A DNA stretch of 64,000 nucleotides from Planctomycetota bacterium (GCA_022703445.1 JAKLDR010000009.1:1-64000); one strand, 5' to 3'; numbered from the stretch's first letter, positions 1 through 8,560 are shown. The notes: generated by a model not told the origin, from the sequence alone. Translations and numbers: made by a program.

Positions 1-339
1 CTGGCCGCCCTCTTCATCGCCTGCGGCCAGGACGCGGCCTGCGTCTCGGAGGCGGCGGTGGGCCTCACCCGGATGGACCTGACCGAGGGCGGCGACCTGT
101 ACGTTTCGGTGAAGCTGCCCAACCTGACCGTGGGCACGGTCGGCGGCGGCACGGCGCTGCCCACGGCCCGCGAGTGCCTGGAGATGCTCGGCTGCGCCGG
201 CGAGGGCCAGGCCCGCAAGTTCGCCGAGATCTGCGCGGCCACCGTGCTGGCCGGCGAGGTCTCGATCATCGGCTCGATGGCCGCCGGCGACTTCGCCCGG
301 GCGCACCGGGAGCACGGGAGGAAGGGGGCCGGCAGGTAG
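1..339 (+). CDS. Hydroxymethylglutaryl-CoA reductase, 3' end (partial)
   Basis: This is the C-terminal 112 codons of an HMG-CoA reductase, the mevalonate-pathway enzyme that reduces HMG-CoA to mevalonate with NAD(P)H. The fragment shows the catalytic GQD motif (Asp at codon 11), the glycine-rich cofactor segment VGTVGGGT, the conserved ECLEMLGC stretch and a late histidine (codon 102, in ARAHREHGR) in the position of the catalytic His. The motif order and spacing match class I enzymes. The 5' part lies outside the window. It sits just upstream of lipid-modifying genes on the same strand, which points to an isoprenoid-lipid context. Family assignment is firm; class I rather than class II is inferred from motif wording. 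Confidence 0.93.
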   Translation: MAALFIACGQDAACVSEAAVGLTRMDLTEGGDLYVSVKLPNLTVGTVGGGTALPTARECLEMLGCAGEGQARKFAEICAATVLAGEVSIIGSMAAGDFARAHREHGRKGAGR

Positions 340-345
340 CTGGGT

Positions 346-372
346 GGTCCGACGAGTCCGACCAGTCGGACC
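346..372. repeat. GTCCGAC inverted repeat after HMGR
   Basis: GGTCCGAC (346-353) pairs with GTCGGACC (365-372), and an inner perfect palindrome GTCCGAC-CA-GTCGGAC spans 356-371. No T-tract follows, so it is not a clear intrinsic terminator. It resembles the short members of the interspersed inverted repeats seen elsewhere in this window. Confidence 0.6.
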
Positions 373-429
373 CGTACGCCAATCCCGGAGCCGGCACCTT
401 TTCCCGCTGGAGCGCCCCGCCCCGCCGCC

Positions 430-435
430 TATAAT
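430..435 (+). promoter_or_regulatory. TATAAT -10 box, only 8 bases before the start codon
   Basis: A perfect TATAAT lies 8 bases before the ATG at 444. The -35 region is weak. No Shine-Dalgarno sequence can be fitted between it and the ATG, so if this box is used the DUF3419 mRNA would be leaderless or nearly so. This is inference from position only. Confidence 0.4.
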
Positions 436-443
436 CGCCATTC

Positions 444-1541
444 ATGCCCGAGCGCATCGAGGACCGCGCGCGGTTCGACCTGATCCGCTACGCGAACTGC
501 TGGGAGGACGCCGACGTCCTGTGCACGGCCCTGGAGCCCCGGCCGGGCCGGCGCGTGCTCTCCATAGCCTCGGGCGGAGACAACACCTTCAGCCTGGCCG
601 CCGGCGGGGCCGAGGTGGTCGCCGCCGACCTGAGCCCGGCGCAGCTGGCGCTCTGCGAGCTCAAGCGCGCCGCGCTGCGCTGGCTGGACCGCGAAGGGCT
701 GCTGGCCTTCCTGGGGGTCACGCGCTCCGAGCGGCGGGCCTCGGTCTACGCCGGGCTCCGCGAGGCGCTCCCCGCCTCCGCGCGCGACTACTGGGACGCG
801 CGGCCGGAGGTCGTCGCCGCCGGAGTGATCCGCGCCGGCAAGTTCGAGAACTACTTCCGGCTGTTCCGCACGCGGATCCTGCCCCTGATCCACGGGCGGC
901 GGGCAGTGGTCGCGCTGCTCGAGCCGCGCGACGGCGACGGCCGGCGCGCCTTCTACGACCGGACCTGGAACAACCTGCGCTGGCGGCTGCTCTTCCGGGT
1001 CTTCTTCAGCCGCCGGGTGATGGGGCGGTTCGGGCGCGATCCCGAATTCTTCCGCTACGTGGAGGGCTCGGTCTCGGACCGGATCCTCTCGCGCGCCGAG
1101 TACGCGCTGACCGCGCTGGCGACCCACGAGAACCCCTACCTGCAGTTCATCCTGAACGGCAACTACGGCCCGGCGCTGCCGCACTACCTCCGGCCGGAGC
1201 ACTCCGAGGCGGTCCGTGCGGGCCTTGACCGGATCACGTTCTTTCACGGGCCGGTCGAGGAGGCTGCCCGGCGGCACGGCGCCGGCGGCTTTGACGGCTT
1301 CAACCTCTCGGACATCTTCGAGTACCTGCCGCCGGACGTCTGCCGGGGCCTGTACGCGGCGCTCCTGGCCGCGGCCCGCCCCGGCGCGCGCCTAGCCTAT
1401 TGGAACATGCTCGCGCCCCGGAGCTGTCCGGATGAGTACGCCGCCCGGGTGCGGCCGCTGGCCGACCTGGCGGAACGGCTCTTCGCGCGGGACGCGGCCT
1501 TCTTCTACAGCCGGTTCGTCGTGGAGGAGGTCTCCGGGTGA
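444..1541 (+). CDS. DUF3419 / BtaA-like 3-amino-3-carboxypropyl transferase
   Basis: The 365-residue protein belongs to the DUF3419 family. Its characterised member BtaA transfers the 3-amino-3-carboxypropyl group of S-adenosylmethionine to diacylglycerol, the first step of betaine-lipid synthesis. A SAM-binding Rossmann motif is visible near residues 38-53 (SIASGGDNTFSLAA), and the family's C-terminal FNLSDIFEYLP motif is present around residue 290. The start is the ATG at 444; no ribosome binding site is visible. The next gene overlaps its stop by four bases, so the two are probably translated together. BtaB, the methylating partner, is not in the window, so the acceptor lipid may differ. 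Family is firm; substrate is inferred. Confidence 0.82.
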   Translation: MPERIEDRARFDLIRYANCWEDADVLCTALEPRPGRRVLSIASGGDNTFSLAAGGAEVVAADLSPAQLALCELKRAALRWLDREGLLAFLGVTRSERRASVYAGLREALPASARDYWDARPEVVAAGVIRAGKFENYFRLFRTRILPLIHGRRAVVALLEPRDGDGRRAFYDRTWNNLRWRLLFRVFFSRRVMGRFGRDPEFFRYVEGSVSDRILSRAEYALTALATHENPYLQFILNGNYGPALPHYLRPEHSEAVRAGLDRITFFHGPVEEAARRHGAGGFDGFNLSDIFEYLPPDVCRGLYAALLAAARPGARLAYWNMLAPRSCPDEYAARVRPLADLAERLFARDAAFFYSRFVVEEVSG

Positions 1542-2896
1542 ACTGGACCCGCGAGCTCCTCGGCGCCGGGGCGCTCGCCGGCATCTTCGCAGCGGTGCTC
1601 GGCGTTGCCGAGCTCTGGGCCCGCCGCGGACGGCCCAACCCGGAGTGGCCGAGGAAGCTGGTCCATCTGGGGGGCGGGCTGGGCTGCCTGGGATTCCCCT
1701 TCCTGGTGAGCTCGCCGTGGACCGTGCTGGTCATGGCCATGGGGCTGGCGGCGCTCTTCGCCGCCGGCCGGCGCTCCAACCGGCTGCGCGCCCTGCACAG
1801 CGTCGAGCGGCGCACGGCCGGGAGCGAGTTCTACCCTCTGGCCATCTTCCTGACCTACCTGCTGACCTACGGACGGCCCTGGATCTTCGTGGCGGCGGTG
1901 CTGACCCTCGCCGTCGCCGACGCCGGGGCGGCGTTGGTCGGCTCGCGCTGGGGCCGCGTCCGCTACCAGGTGGAGGACGAGGAGAAGAGCCTCGAGGGCT
2001 CCCTGGCCTTCCTGCTGATCGCCTTCCTGGCGCTTCTCGCTCCGGCGCTCCTGCTGGCCGGCCTCTCCTGGAAGGTCTGCGTCCTCTCCGCGCTGCTGGT
2101 CGCGGCGCTGGTCACCGGCTTCGAGGCCATCTCGCTGCACGGAGCCGACAACCTGTTCGTGCCGGTGGCGGTCTGCGTGACGTTCAGCAAGATCAGCTCC
2201 AAGCCCGTGGCGGAGATAGCCTACCAGAACGTCAGCCTCGCCGGGATCGCCGCCGGGCTCGCGCTCCTGGCCTGGCGGACCCGGGTCCTCAACTTCGGCG
2301 CCCGGATTGTCTTCCTGCTCTACGCCTACGGCGCCTGGTCGCTGGGTTCCTGGCAGTGGGCGCTGCCGGTCTTCGTGGGGCTGGCCGCCTACCTGCTGCT
2401 GGAGGCCGTCAGCCCGCTGCCCCCGGAGAGGGTCCGCCTGGTCCGCGTCAAGACGATGAGCGCGGTGCTCCTGCCGCCCTTCCTGGTGCTGGTGCTGGCC
2501 AACTCGCGCGACGAGTACGCGCGGTTCTTCGGCCCCTACCTGGCGGCCAGCGCCGCCGTGCTGGGCATGGCGCTCTGGGCCTACCTGCGGCACCGGCATC
2601 CCCGGGCGGCCGGCCGGCGCCTGGCCGGGGCGGCGGGCATGGCGATCCTGGGAGTCGCGGCGGTGCTCGGCCCGCTCTGGTGGACGCAGGGGCTCCCGCC
2701 GCTGACGCTGGCGGCCGCCGCCGGTCCCGGCATACTGGCCGCCCTGGGCGGCGCGCTCGGCGGCGAGATCCGCCGGGGGCGGCCCGATGCCCCGGCCTGG
2801 GGCGCCGAGAAGATGCTCCTGCCGCTGGCCGCCGCCGGCGCGGTGCTCTGGATGCAGGAGGCGGGGATGGTCAAGCTCTGGGCGCCGACGGGGTAG
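1538..2896 (+). CDS. Phytol/dolichol kinase-like integral membrane protein
   Basis: The 452-residue polytopic membrane protein starts at GTG 1538, overlapping the previous stop. The N-terminal half carries the hallmarks of the phytol kinase/dolichol kinase/phosphatidate cytidylyltransferase superfamily: RKLVHLGGG near residue 39, DAGAALVGSRWGR near residue 127 and a following KSLEGS block. These CTP-dependent enzymes phosphorylate prenyl alcohols or make CDP-lipids. The usual single-domain kinase is about 200-300 residues; here some 200 extra residues of further membrane helices follow. With HMG-CoA reductase and a UbiA enzyme nearby, a role in activating a prenyl alcohol is likely. Family is good; substrate unknown. 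Confidence 0.78.
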   Translation: MNWTRELLGAGALAGIFAAVLGVAELWARRGRPNPEWPRKLVHLGGGLGCLGFPFLVSSPWTVLVMAMGLAALFAAGRRSNRLRALHSVERRTAGSEFYPLAIFLTYLLTYGRPWIFVAAVLTLAVADAGAALVGSRWGRVRYQVEDEEKSLEGSLAFLLIAFLALLAPALLLAGLSWKVCVLSALLVAALVTGFEAISLHGADNLFVPVAVCVTFSKISSKPVAEIAYQNVSLAGIAAGLALLAWRTRVLNFGARIVFLLYAYGAWSLGSWQWALPVFVGLAAYLLLEAVSPLPPERVRLVRVKTMSAVLLPPFLVLVLANSRDEYARFFGPYLAASAAVLGMALWAYLRHRHPRAAGRRLAGAAGMAILGVAAVLGPLWWTQGLPPLTLAAAAGPGILAALGGALGGEIRRGRPDAPAWGAEKMLLPLAAAGAVLWMQEAGMVKLWAPTG

Positions 2897-2941
2897 ATGT
2901 TACCCGCGGACGACAAGGGGCAACCGAGTTCGGCAGCGGTA

Positions 2942-3175
2942 TTAGATTACTACCAGATACCCGGCCTTTACCAGTTGGCGAAGAGACTCTTCCCAGTCCA
3001 TATCGTCGGGAATCATCCCGGACATCGCATAACCACCCTTGGGGTCCGGCTTTGGTTCCATCTCCCAATGAATCTGGAGAAGTTTCTCGACTATGACTTT
3101 GACTGAGTGGAGCTGAACCTCGATTGGATCATTAGATGGAAGATCCTCAATCAGTCTAAGGTAGATCCGCTTCAT
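2942..3175 (-). CDS. Small hypothetical protein in a low-GC island
   Basis: A 77-residue reading frame runs on the minus strand in a patch (about 2900-3380) clearly less GC-rich than its neighbours. It encodes an acidic, helix-prone protein beginning MKRIYLRLIEDLPSNDP and containing GGYAMSGMIPDDMDWEESL. The composition looks like real protein rather than a shadow of GC-rich genes. An alternative TTG start at 3283 would add 36 residues; ATG 3175 is preferred because a purine-rich GAGGG precedes it. No family is recognised. The unusual base composition and isolation between two plus-strand operons suggest recent acquisition. Moderate-to-low certainty. Confidence 0.45.
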   Translation of the reverse strand: MKRIYLRLIEDLPSNDPIEVQLHSVKVIVEKLLQIHWEMEPKPDPKGGYAMSGMIPDDMDWEESLRQLVKAGYLVVI

Positions 3176-3383
3176 GGACGCCCTCGGCTGTACCTCTAGC
3201 AGAGCCAGGCTCTCCTCCGGGCCAAGACGGCTACAGCCCACCAATCGCTTCCAGCTTGTAGCAGTGGGGATGCCGCAAGTCAAGGCTCATCGTTTCGGCA
3301 TCCTTGACATCGCAGAGAGACCGCTATCTAATGCCGTCTGCCTCGCGGGTGGTAGCCGCAGTCGCAAAGGAGGCTCAAGACCT

Positions 3384-5066
3384 GTGAACACGTCAGTGAT
3401 CGGCTGCCAGAACGGCGCCTCCGAGCACAACAACGTCATCGCCTTCCTGGAGGCCCACCGGCGGGAGATCCCCGACCGGGTCGCGCTCATGTGGCTGCGC
3501 TCGGCCGAGGCCTGGCGGCGCGACCCGTCGAGCGCGCTCGTCCACGAGCAGATGACCTACGGCGCCCTCGCCGAACGCGTCGAGTCCGCCGCCGCCGGGC
3601 TCGCGCGGTTGGGCCTGGCCTTCGGCGACCGGGCTTTCGTCTTCGTGCCCATGTCGCCGGAGCTCTACGTGGCCATGTTCGCGGTGCAGCGGCTCGGGGC
3701 CATCGCTGTGTTCCTCGACTCCTGGGCGCGGCGCGACCAGCTGGGCCTGTGCGCCAAGCAGGTCGAGCCCAGGGCCTTCATCGGGCCCGAGCCGGCCTTC
3801 GCTCTCATCAAGGGCGTGCCTGAGCTTGAGGCCGCGCCGGTCCGCATCGTGGTCGGCCCGCACGCCGGGATGTACTCTGCCGAGCTCGGAGCGCTCGCTG
3901 CCGCCGGCGGGCGCGTCCCGGTCGCGCCGGTCGAGCGCGAGCACACCGCGCTCGTGACCTTCACGACGGGCAGCTCCGGGATGCCCAAGGGCGCCAACCG
4001 CACCCACCGGTTCCTGGCCGCCCAGCACCGGGCGCTCGACCGCTGCCTGCCCTACGGGCCCGGGGACGTGGACCTGCCCGTCTTCCCGATCTTCTCGCTC
4101 AACAACATCGCCGGCGGAGTGACCACGGTCCTGCCGGCGGTGGACCTGGCCCGGCCCGACTCCTCCGACGGCGCCTTGCTTGCCGCCCAGATCCGGGCGA
4201 CCGGCGCGACCTGCTGCACGCTCTCCCCCTCGCTGCTCCGCGGCGTCTCGGCGGCGGCCGGCCGGCCCGGCGCCGAGCTCCGGGGGCTGCGCCGCGCCGC
4301 CACCGGCGGCGCGCCGGTGACCACCGACGATGTGATCGCGCTCGCGGCCGCGGCGCCGACGGCCGAACTGCACATCCTCTACGGCTCGACCGAGGTCGAG
4401 CCCATCGCGCACCTCGTCGCCTCGGAGATGCCGCCGGGCTCGGAGGACGCCGAGGGCGTCTGCGTGGGCCGGCTGGCCCACGGACTCGACGCCAGACTGC
4501 TGCGCCTTGAGCGCGGGCCTGTGGCGCTCGGCCCCAAGGGCTGGGCCGAGTGGGAGGCGCCAACCGGTGGCTTCGGCGAGCTGGTGGTGGCCGGCGACCA
4601 CGTCTGCCGCGACTACTACCGCAGCCCCGAGGCCTTCCGCGCTGCCAAGATCCTCGACGCCGATGGGCGCGTGTGGCACCGCACGGGCGACGTCTGCCGC
4701 TTCGACGCCGCCGGGCGCCTGTGGGTCGGGGGCCGGGTGCACAACGCCATCTGCCGCGCCGGCCAGACGCTGCTGCCGGTGCGCCCGGAGTTCCTGATGA
4801 AGCGGCTGCCCTTCGTCCGGGACGCCGCCTACCTCGGCCTGCCCGACGCCAAGCTCGGCGAGCGCGCCGCCGCGGCATTCTCGCTGAGGCCCGGCCCGGC
4901 CCCCGCCGATCCGGCCGGCGAGGTCCGCGGGGCACTTGCCGCCGCCGGTGTGGTCTGCGACGAGGCCGTCCAACTGGAGGCGATCCCCCTCGACCCGCGC
5001 CATCACAGCAAGGTCGAGTACGCCAGGCTGCGGGAGCAGATCCTGTCCGTGAAGGGGGAGCGCTGA
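3384..5066 (+). CDS. AMP-dependent synthetase/ligase (ANL family)
   Basis: This 560-residue adenylate-forming enzyme activates a carboxylic acid as an acyl-AMP. The GTG at 3384 is chosen because AAAGGAGG precedes it by about ten bases and the region upstream does not read as protein. The A3 phosphate-binding motif TTGSSGMPKG is near residues 194-203, the A5-like YGSTEVEP near 333, HRTGDVC near 434 and the A10 lysine in HHSKVEY near 544. No carrier-protein domain is attached. It opens a compact operon (UbiA prenyltransferase, PEP-type phosphohistidine enzyme, formyltransferase) and probably supplies an activated acyl group to that pathway. The acyl substrate cannot be told; fatty-acyl-CoA or OleC-like ligase are alternatives. 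Confidence 0.87.
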   Translation: MNTSVIGCQNGASEHNNVIAFLEAHRREIPDRVALMWLRSAEAWRRDPSSALVHEQMTYGALAERVESAAAGLARLGLAFGDRAFVFVPMSPELYVAMFAVQRLGAIAVFLDSWARRDQLGLCAKQVEPRAFIGPEPAFALIKGVPELEAAPVRIVVGPHAGMYSAELGALAAAGGRVPVAPVEREHTALVTFTTGSSGMPKGANRTHRFLAAQHRALDRCLPYGPGDVDLPVFPIFSLNNIAGGVTTVLPAVDLARPDSSDGALLAAQIRATGATCCTLSPSLLRGVSAAAGRPGAELRGLRRAATGGAPVTTDDVIALAAAAPTAELHILYGSTEVEPIAHLVASEMPPGSEDAEGVCVGRLAHGLDARLLRLERGPVALGPKGWAEWEAPTGGFGELVVAGDHVCRDYYRSPEAFRAAKILDADGRVWHRTGDVCRFDAAGRLWVGGRVHNAICRAGQTLLPVRPEFLMKRLPFVRDAAYLGLPDAKLGERAAAAFSLRPGPAPADPAGEVRGALAAAGVVCDEAVQLEAIPLDPRHHSKVEYARLREQILSVKGER

Positions 5067-5070
5067 GCGC

Positions 5071-5997
5071 ATGGCCGAGGCCCCTCCTCCCTTCCTCTCC
5101 CGCTGGGCGACCTTCGTCGCCGAGCGCTTCCCGCTCGGGAGCCACCTGGCCATGGCCGGAGCCTTCTTCGCGGGGAACGCCGCCGCGGCCGTCGAGCTGG
5201 CCGGGGCGGAGCTGAGGCCGCTGCCGGCGGTCCTCGGCGCTCTGGCCACACTGCTCATCTTCCTGCGCCTGCGGATCTTCGACGAGATCAAGGACTGCCG
5301 GACCGACCGCGACGCCCACCCCGAGCGGCCGCTGGCCCGGGGGCTCATCTCCCCCCGGGAGGCCTGGCGCGTCGCGCTGCTCCTGGTCGGCGCCGAGCTC
5401 CTCCTGGCGCTGGGCTGCGGCCTGCCCGCCGCCGCGGCCTGGGGGGCGGTCTTCGGGTTCTCGCTGCTCATGTTCCGGGAGTTCTTCATCGGCGCGTGGC
5501 TCCGTCCGAAGATGGAGCTCTATGCCCTGGCGCACACGCTGGTGGCGGGCTGGATGGGGCTCTTGGTGGTTGCGGCGGTCGCGGGGCGCTTCCCCTGGGA
5601 GCTGCCCGTCCGGGCGTGGATCTTCCTCGTCGCCAACTGGGCGGTTTTCAACGTCTTCGAGTTCGCCCGGAAGACCTGGGCGCCGGAGGAGGAGCGCGCC
5701 GGCGTCGAGTCCTACTCCGGCCGGCTGCGGCCTGCGGGGGCGGCGGCGCTGGCCATGGGCCAGGTGCTGCCGGCGGTGGCTTTCGCCTGGCCACTCCTGG
5801 CCGGGAACGCGGGTCGCGCCGCGGGGCTCTGGGCCGCGGCGCTCATGGCGGCGGTCCCGGCGATCGCCGCGCTGCTCTACGTGCACAGCCCGGTCCGGGC
5901 CTGCGCCCGGCTCTACCGCGGGGCGATGACCCTCTTCATCGTCGGGTACTACGCGACGCTGGCGGCGATGGTCTGGGGCTGGAGGTTCGTGGCGTGA
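5071..5997 (+). CDS. UbiA-family prenyltransferase
   Basis: The 308-residue integral membrane protein has about eight hydrophobic segments. The first Asp-rich motif of UbiA enzymes is present as DEIKDCRTDRD followed by HPERPLARG (about residues 71-90), which binds Mg-prenyl diphosphate. UbiA enzymes attach a prenyl chain to an aromatic or lipid acceptor. The second conserved Asp motif is less clear. The gene begins five bases after the ligase stop and its own stop overlaps the next GTG. Position among ligase, phosphohistidine enzyme and formyltransferase argues for a dedicated prenylated metabolite or lipid rather than ubiquinone, menaquinone or heme A. Confidence 0.85.
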   Translation: MAEAPPPFLSRWATFVAERFPLGSHLAMAGAFFAGNAAAAVELAGAELRPLPAVLGALATLLIFLRLRIFDEIKDCRTDRDAHPERPLARGLISPREAWRVALLLVGAELLLALGCGLPAAAAWGAVFGFSLLMFREFFIGAWLRPKMELYALAHTLVAGWMGLLVVAAVAGRFPWELPVRAWIFLVANWAVFNVFEFARKTWAPEEERAGVESYSGRLRPAGAAALAMGQVLPAVAFAWPLLAGNAGRAAGLWAAALMAAVPAIAALLYVHSPVRACARLYRGAMTLFIVGYYATLAAMVWGWRFVA

Positions 5998-7772
5998 GCG
6001 CCGCGCCGCCCGCTCCGGCACCCGCGCCCCGGCGCCAGGTCTGGGATAACTCCAACATCAACGAGAGCTACCCGGGCATCACCCTGCCGCTCACCTATTC
6101 CTTCATTCAGCGGGCCTACCGCGCGGTCTACTGGCAGTTCTGCCAGGTGCTGGGCCTGTCCGAGCGGGAGATCCGCGGCCACCAGGACATGCTCGGGAAC
6201 ATGCTGGGGTGCCTTAACGGCCGCGTCTACTACAACCTGCTCAACTGGTACCGGCTGGTGGCGCTGCTGCCCGGCTTCCGCTTCAACAAGGGCTTCATGG
6301 AGGCCATGATGGGCCTGCGCCAGCCCGCCGACCTCGCCGGGCCGCCTCCGGCCGGCTGGGCGGCGAAGTATGGCCGCGAGCTTCCGCGCCTGGTCCGCAC
6401 CGGGCTGCGCGCCGTCTGGCTGCAGTGGACGCTGGAGCGCCGGATCCGCAACTTCCATCGCGAGTTCGACGCCGCCCACCGGAAGTTCGCGGCCCTGGAC
6501 TACGAGGGCATGCCGCCGGCCGAGGCGCTCGGGCACTACGGCGCCATGGAGCGCGAGATCCTCTGGCGCTGGAAGGCGCCGATCATCAACGACTTCTCGG
6601 CCATGGTCTTCTACGGAGCTCTGAAGAAGCTGACCGTGGCCTGGGGCGTCGACCCGGACGGCGGGCTCCAGAACGCGCTGGTCAGCCGCCAGGGGGCCAT
6701 CGAGAGCACCGCGGTGGCCGACGAGCTCCACGGCATCGCTGCGCTCATCGCCCGGGACGTGGAGCTCAGGGGCCGCTTCCTGGCCGCGCCGCCGGCCGAG
6801 GCCGTCGCGCTGCTCCGGGCGCCGGGCGCAGTCGGAGACGCCTTCGCCCAGTACCTCGAGCGCTACGGCGACCGCTGCATCGCCGAGCTCAAGCTCGAGT
6901 CGCGCTCGGCGCGGGACGACCCCAGCTTCTGCGTCGCGGTCCTTCAGAACTACCTGCGCGGCTCCTCCGTCGGGGCGGTCTCACCGGCCAGGACCGAGGG
7001 GCTCACGCCCGAGGCCGCCCGGGAGGAGCTCCGGCGGCGGCTCAGGGGGCATCCCTTCAGGCACTGGGCCTACCGCTGGGTGCTCTCGCGCGCAGCCCGG
7101 GCCATCCGCAACCGCGAGAACCAGCGGCTGGCCCGCACCCGGGCCTTCGCCGTCGTCCGGAGAATCTTCCGGTCGGTGGGCGCCGCGCTGGCGCGCGACG
7201 GGCGGATCGCGGCCGGCGAGGACGTCTTCTACCTGAGGGTGGAGGAGCTCGAAGCCGCCGTAGGCGACGGGGGCCGGGCGCTCGACTTGCGCGCGCTGGT
7301 CGGCCGCCGACGCGGGATCTACGAGCGCTTCCGCGCGCTCCCGCCGCTGCCCGACCACCTCGAGACCCCCGGGCTGGTCGGCGGGGAGGAACTGGTCGAG
7401 GTGCCCGGCTCGGCACCGGCGGCCGCGGCGACCGGCGTGCTCAAGGGCCTGGGCGCCTGCCCCGGCGTCCTCACTCGCCGTGCCGTGGTGCTGCTCGAGC
7501 CGGACACGAGCGTCCGACTGAACGGCGAGATCCTGGTCACCCGCCAGACCGACCCGGGCTGGGTGGTGCTCTTCCCGTCGATCAGCGGGCTGGTGGTCGA
7601 GCGCGGCAGCATGCTCTCGCACTCGGCCATCGTGGCCCGGGAGATGGGCATCCCCGCGGCCGTCGGCGTGCCCGGCGCGGTCTCGCGGATCCGCACCGGC
7701 GACCTGCTCCGGCTCGACGGCGCCAAGGGGACGGTCGAGATTCTCGAAGCAGGCGAAGGAGCGCGGCAGTGA
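5994..7772 (+). CDS. PEP-utilising phosphohistidine-domain protein lacking the ATP-grasp half
   Basis: The 592-residue protein starts at GTG 5994, overlapping the UbiA stop. Its C-terminus is a PEP-synthase/pyruvate phosphate dikinase mobile domain with the swivelling phosphohistidine in GSMLSHSAIVAREMGIPA (His about residue 543). The front (WDNSNINESYPG near residues 17-28, then a long helical region) resembles the middle substrate-binding part of rifampicin-phosphotransferase-type enzymes. The N-terminal PPDK_N ATP-grasp domain that normally phosphorylates the histidine is absent and is not encoded by a neighbour here. It may use a separate ATP-grasp protein in trans or catalyse a different reaction. 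Fold assignment is good; function is open. Confidence 0.78.
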   Translation: MSAAPPAPAPAPRRQVWDNSNINESYPGITLPLTYSFIQRAYRAVYWQFCQVLGLSEREIRGHQDMLGNMLGCLNGRVYYNLLNWYRLVALLPGFRFNKGFMEAMMGLRQPADLAGPPPAGWAAKYGRELPRLVRTGLRAVWLQWTLERRIRNFHREFDAAHRKFAALDYEGMPPAEALGHYGAMEREILWRWKAPIINDFSAMVFYGALKKLTVAWGVDPDGGLQNALVSRQGAIESTAVADELHGIAALIARDVELRGRFLAAPPAEAVALLRAPGAVGDAFAQYLERYGDRCIAELKLESRSARDDPSFCVAVLQNYLRGSSVGAVSPARTEGLTPEAAREELRRRLRGHPFRHWAYRWVLSRAARAIRNRENQRLARTRAFAVVRRIFRSVGAALARDGRIAAGEDVFYLRVEELEAAVGDGGRALDLRALVGRRRGIYERFRALPPLPDHLETPGLVGGEELVEVPGSAPAAAATGVLKGLGACPGVLTRRAVVLLEPDTSVRLNGEILVTRQTDPGWVVLFPSISGLVVERGSMLSHSAIVAREMGIPAAVGVPGAVSRIRTGDLLRLDGAKGTVEILEAGEGARQ

Positions 7773-8554
7773 AACTGGCGATCCTGTGTCAGGAGGAGCC
7801 CGTCTTCCTCGGGCCCTTCCTCCAGGGTGTGATCCGCCTGCACCCGGAGCGGATCGCCGCGGTCTTCCTGGCCGGGCGGCGCAGCGCCGGGGAGCCCGTG
7901 CGCACCGCGGGTCAGCGGCTCGAGTCCCTGCGCGCCCTCTGGCTGATCATGGAGCCGCGCGGTTTCCTCGGGTCGCTGGGGCTCCGGCTGCGCTCGCGAC
8001 TCCTGGGCGCGCGCGACCCGCGAAGCGTGGAGGGCCTGGCCCGCGGGCTGGGGCTGCCCGTCCACGCCGTCGGCGATCCGAACGGCCCGGAGTTCCACGA
8101 ACTGCTGCGGCGGGTTGCCCCCGACGCGGTGCTCAACCAGTCCGAGCGCCTGCTGCGGCGGGAGGTTCTGTCCATCCCGCGGCTGGGCTTCGTCAACCGC
8201 CACGCGTCGCTGCTGCCCGCCTGCCGTGGGCGGATGGCCGGGTTCCGCTCCCACGCCGCGGAGCCGCCCCGCTACGGTCTGACCATCCACGCCGTCGACG
8301 AGGGCGTGGACACCGGTCCGATCATTCTCCAGAGGGAGTTCGCCGACGTGGACCCGGCCTGGCCCTATCCGCGGGTGATGCGCCACCTGCTGGCCGGGGC
8401 GCCGGAGCTCTTCTGGAGCGCGATGGAGCGGCTGGAGAGCCCGGGGTTCGTTCCCGCGGCGCAGATCCCCGTGGACGAGCCGTTCAGGTTCCCGACGCTG
8501 AGCGAGGCGAGGAACTACCGGCGGGTGCTGGCCGGGCGGCGCGGGGCCCGGTAG
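7769..8554 (+). CDS. Formyltransferase family protein (Fmt/PurN fold)
   Basis: The 261-residue protein starts at GTG 7769, overlapping the preceding stop by four bases. It carries the formyl-transferase N-domain signature: an Asn-x-His pair followed by SLLPACRGRMAGF (about residues 142-160), and IHAVDEGVDTGPI further on, where the Asp is catalytic. Such enzymes transfer a formyl group from 10-formyltetrahydrofolate to an amino or hydroxyl group. It lacks the tRNA-binding C-domain of methionyl-tRNA formyltransferase and sits last in a biosynthetic operon, so a small molecule or aminosugar-like acceptor is likely. The residue before the motif, ACRGR instead of the usual RYRG, is a small deviation. 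Confidence 0.85.
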   Translation: MKLAILCQEEPVFLGPFLQGVIRLHPERIAAVFLAGRRSAGEPVRTAGQRLESLRALWLIMEPRGFLGSLGLRLRSRLLGARDPRSVEGLARGLGLPVHAVGDPNGPEFHELLRRVAPDAVLNQSERLLRREVLSIPRLGFVNRHASLLPACRGRMAGFRSHAAEPPRYGLTIHAVDEGVDTGPIILQREFADVDPAWPYPRVMRHLLAGAPELFWSAMERLESPGFVPAAQIPVDEPFRFPTLSEARNYRRVLAGRRGAR

Positions 8555-8560
8555 CGGCCG

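Noticed and set aside
344-1228. Long frame overlapping the DUF3419 gene
   Set aside because: Arg/Pro/Gly-rich shadow in a GC-rich gene without recognisable domains.
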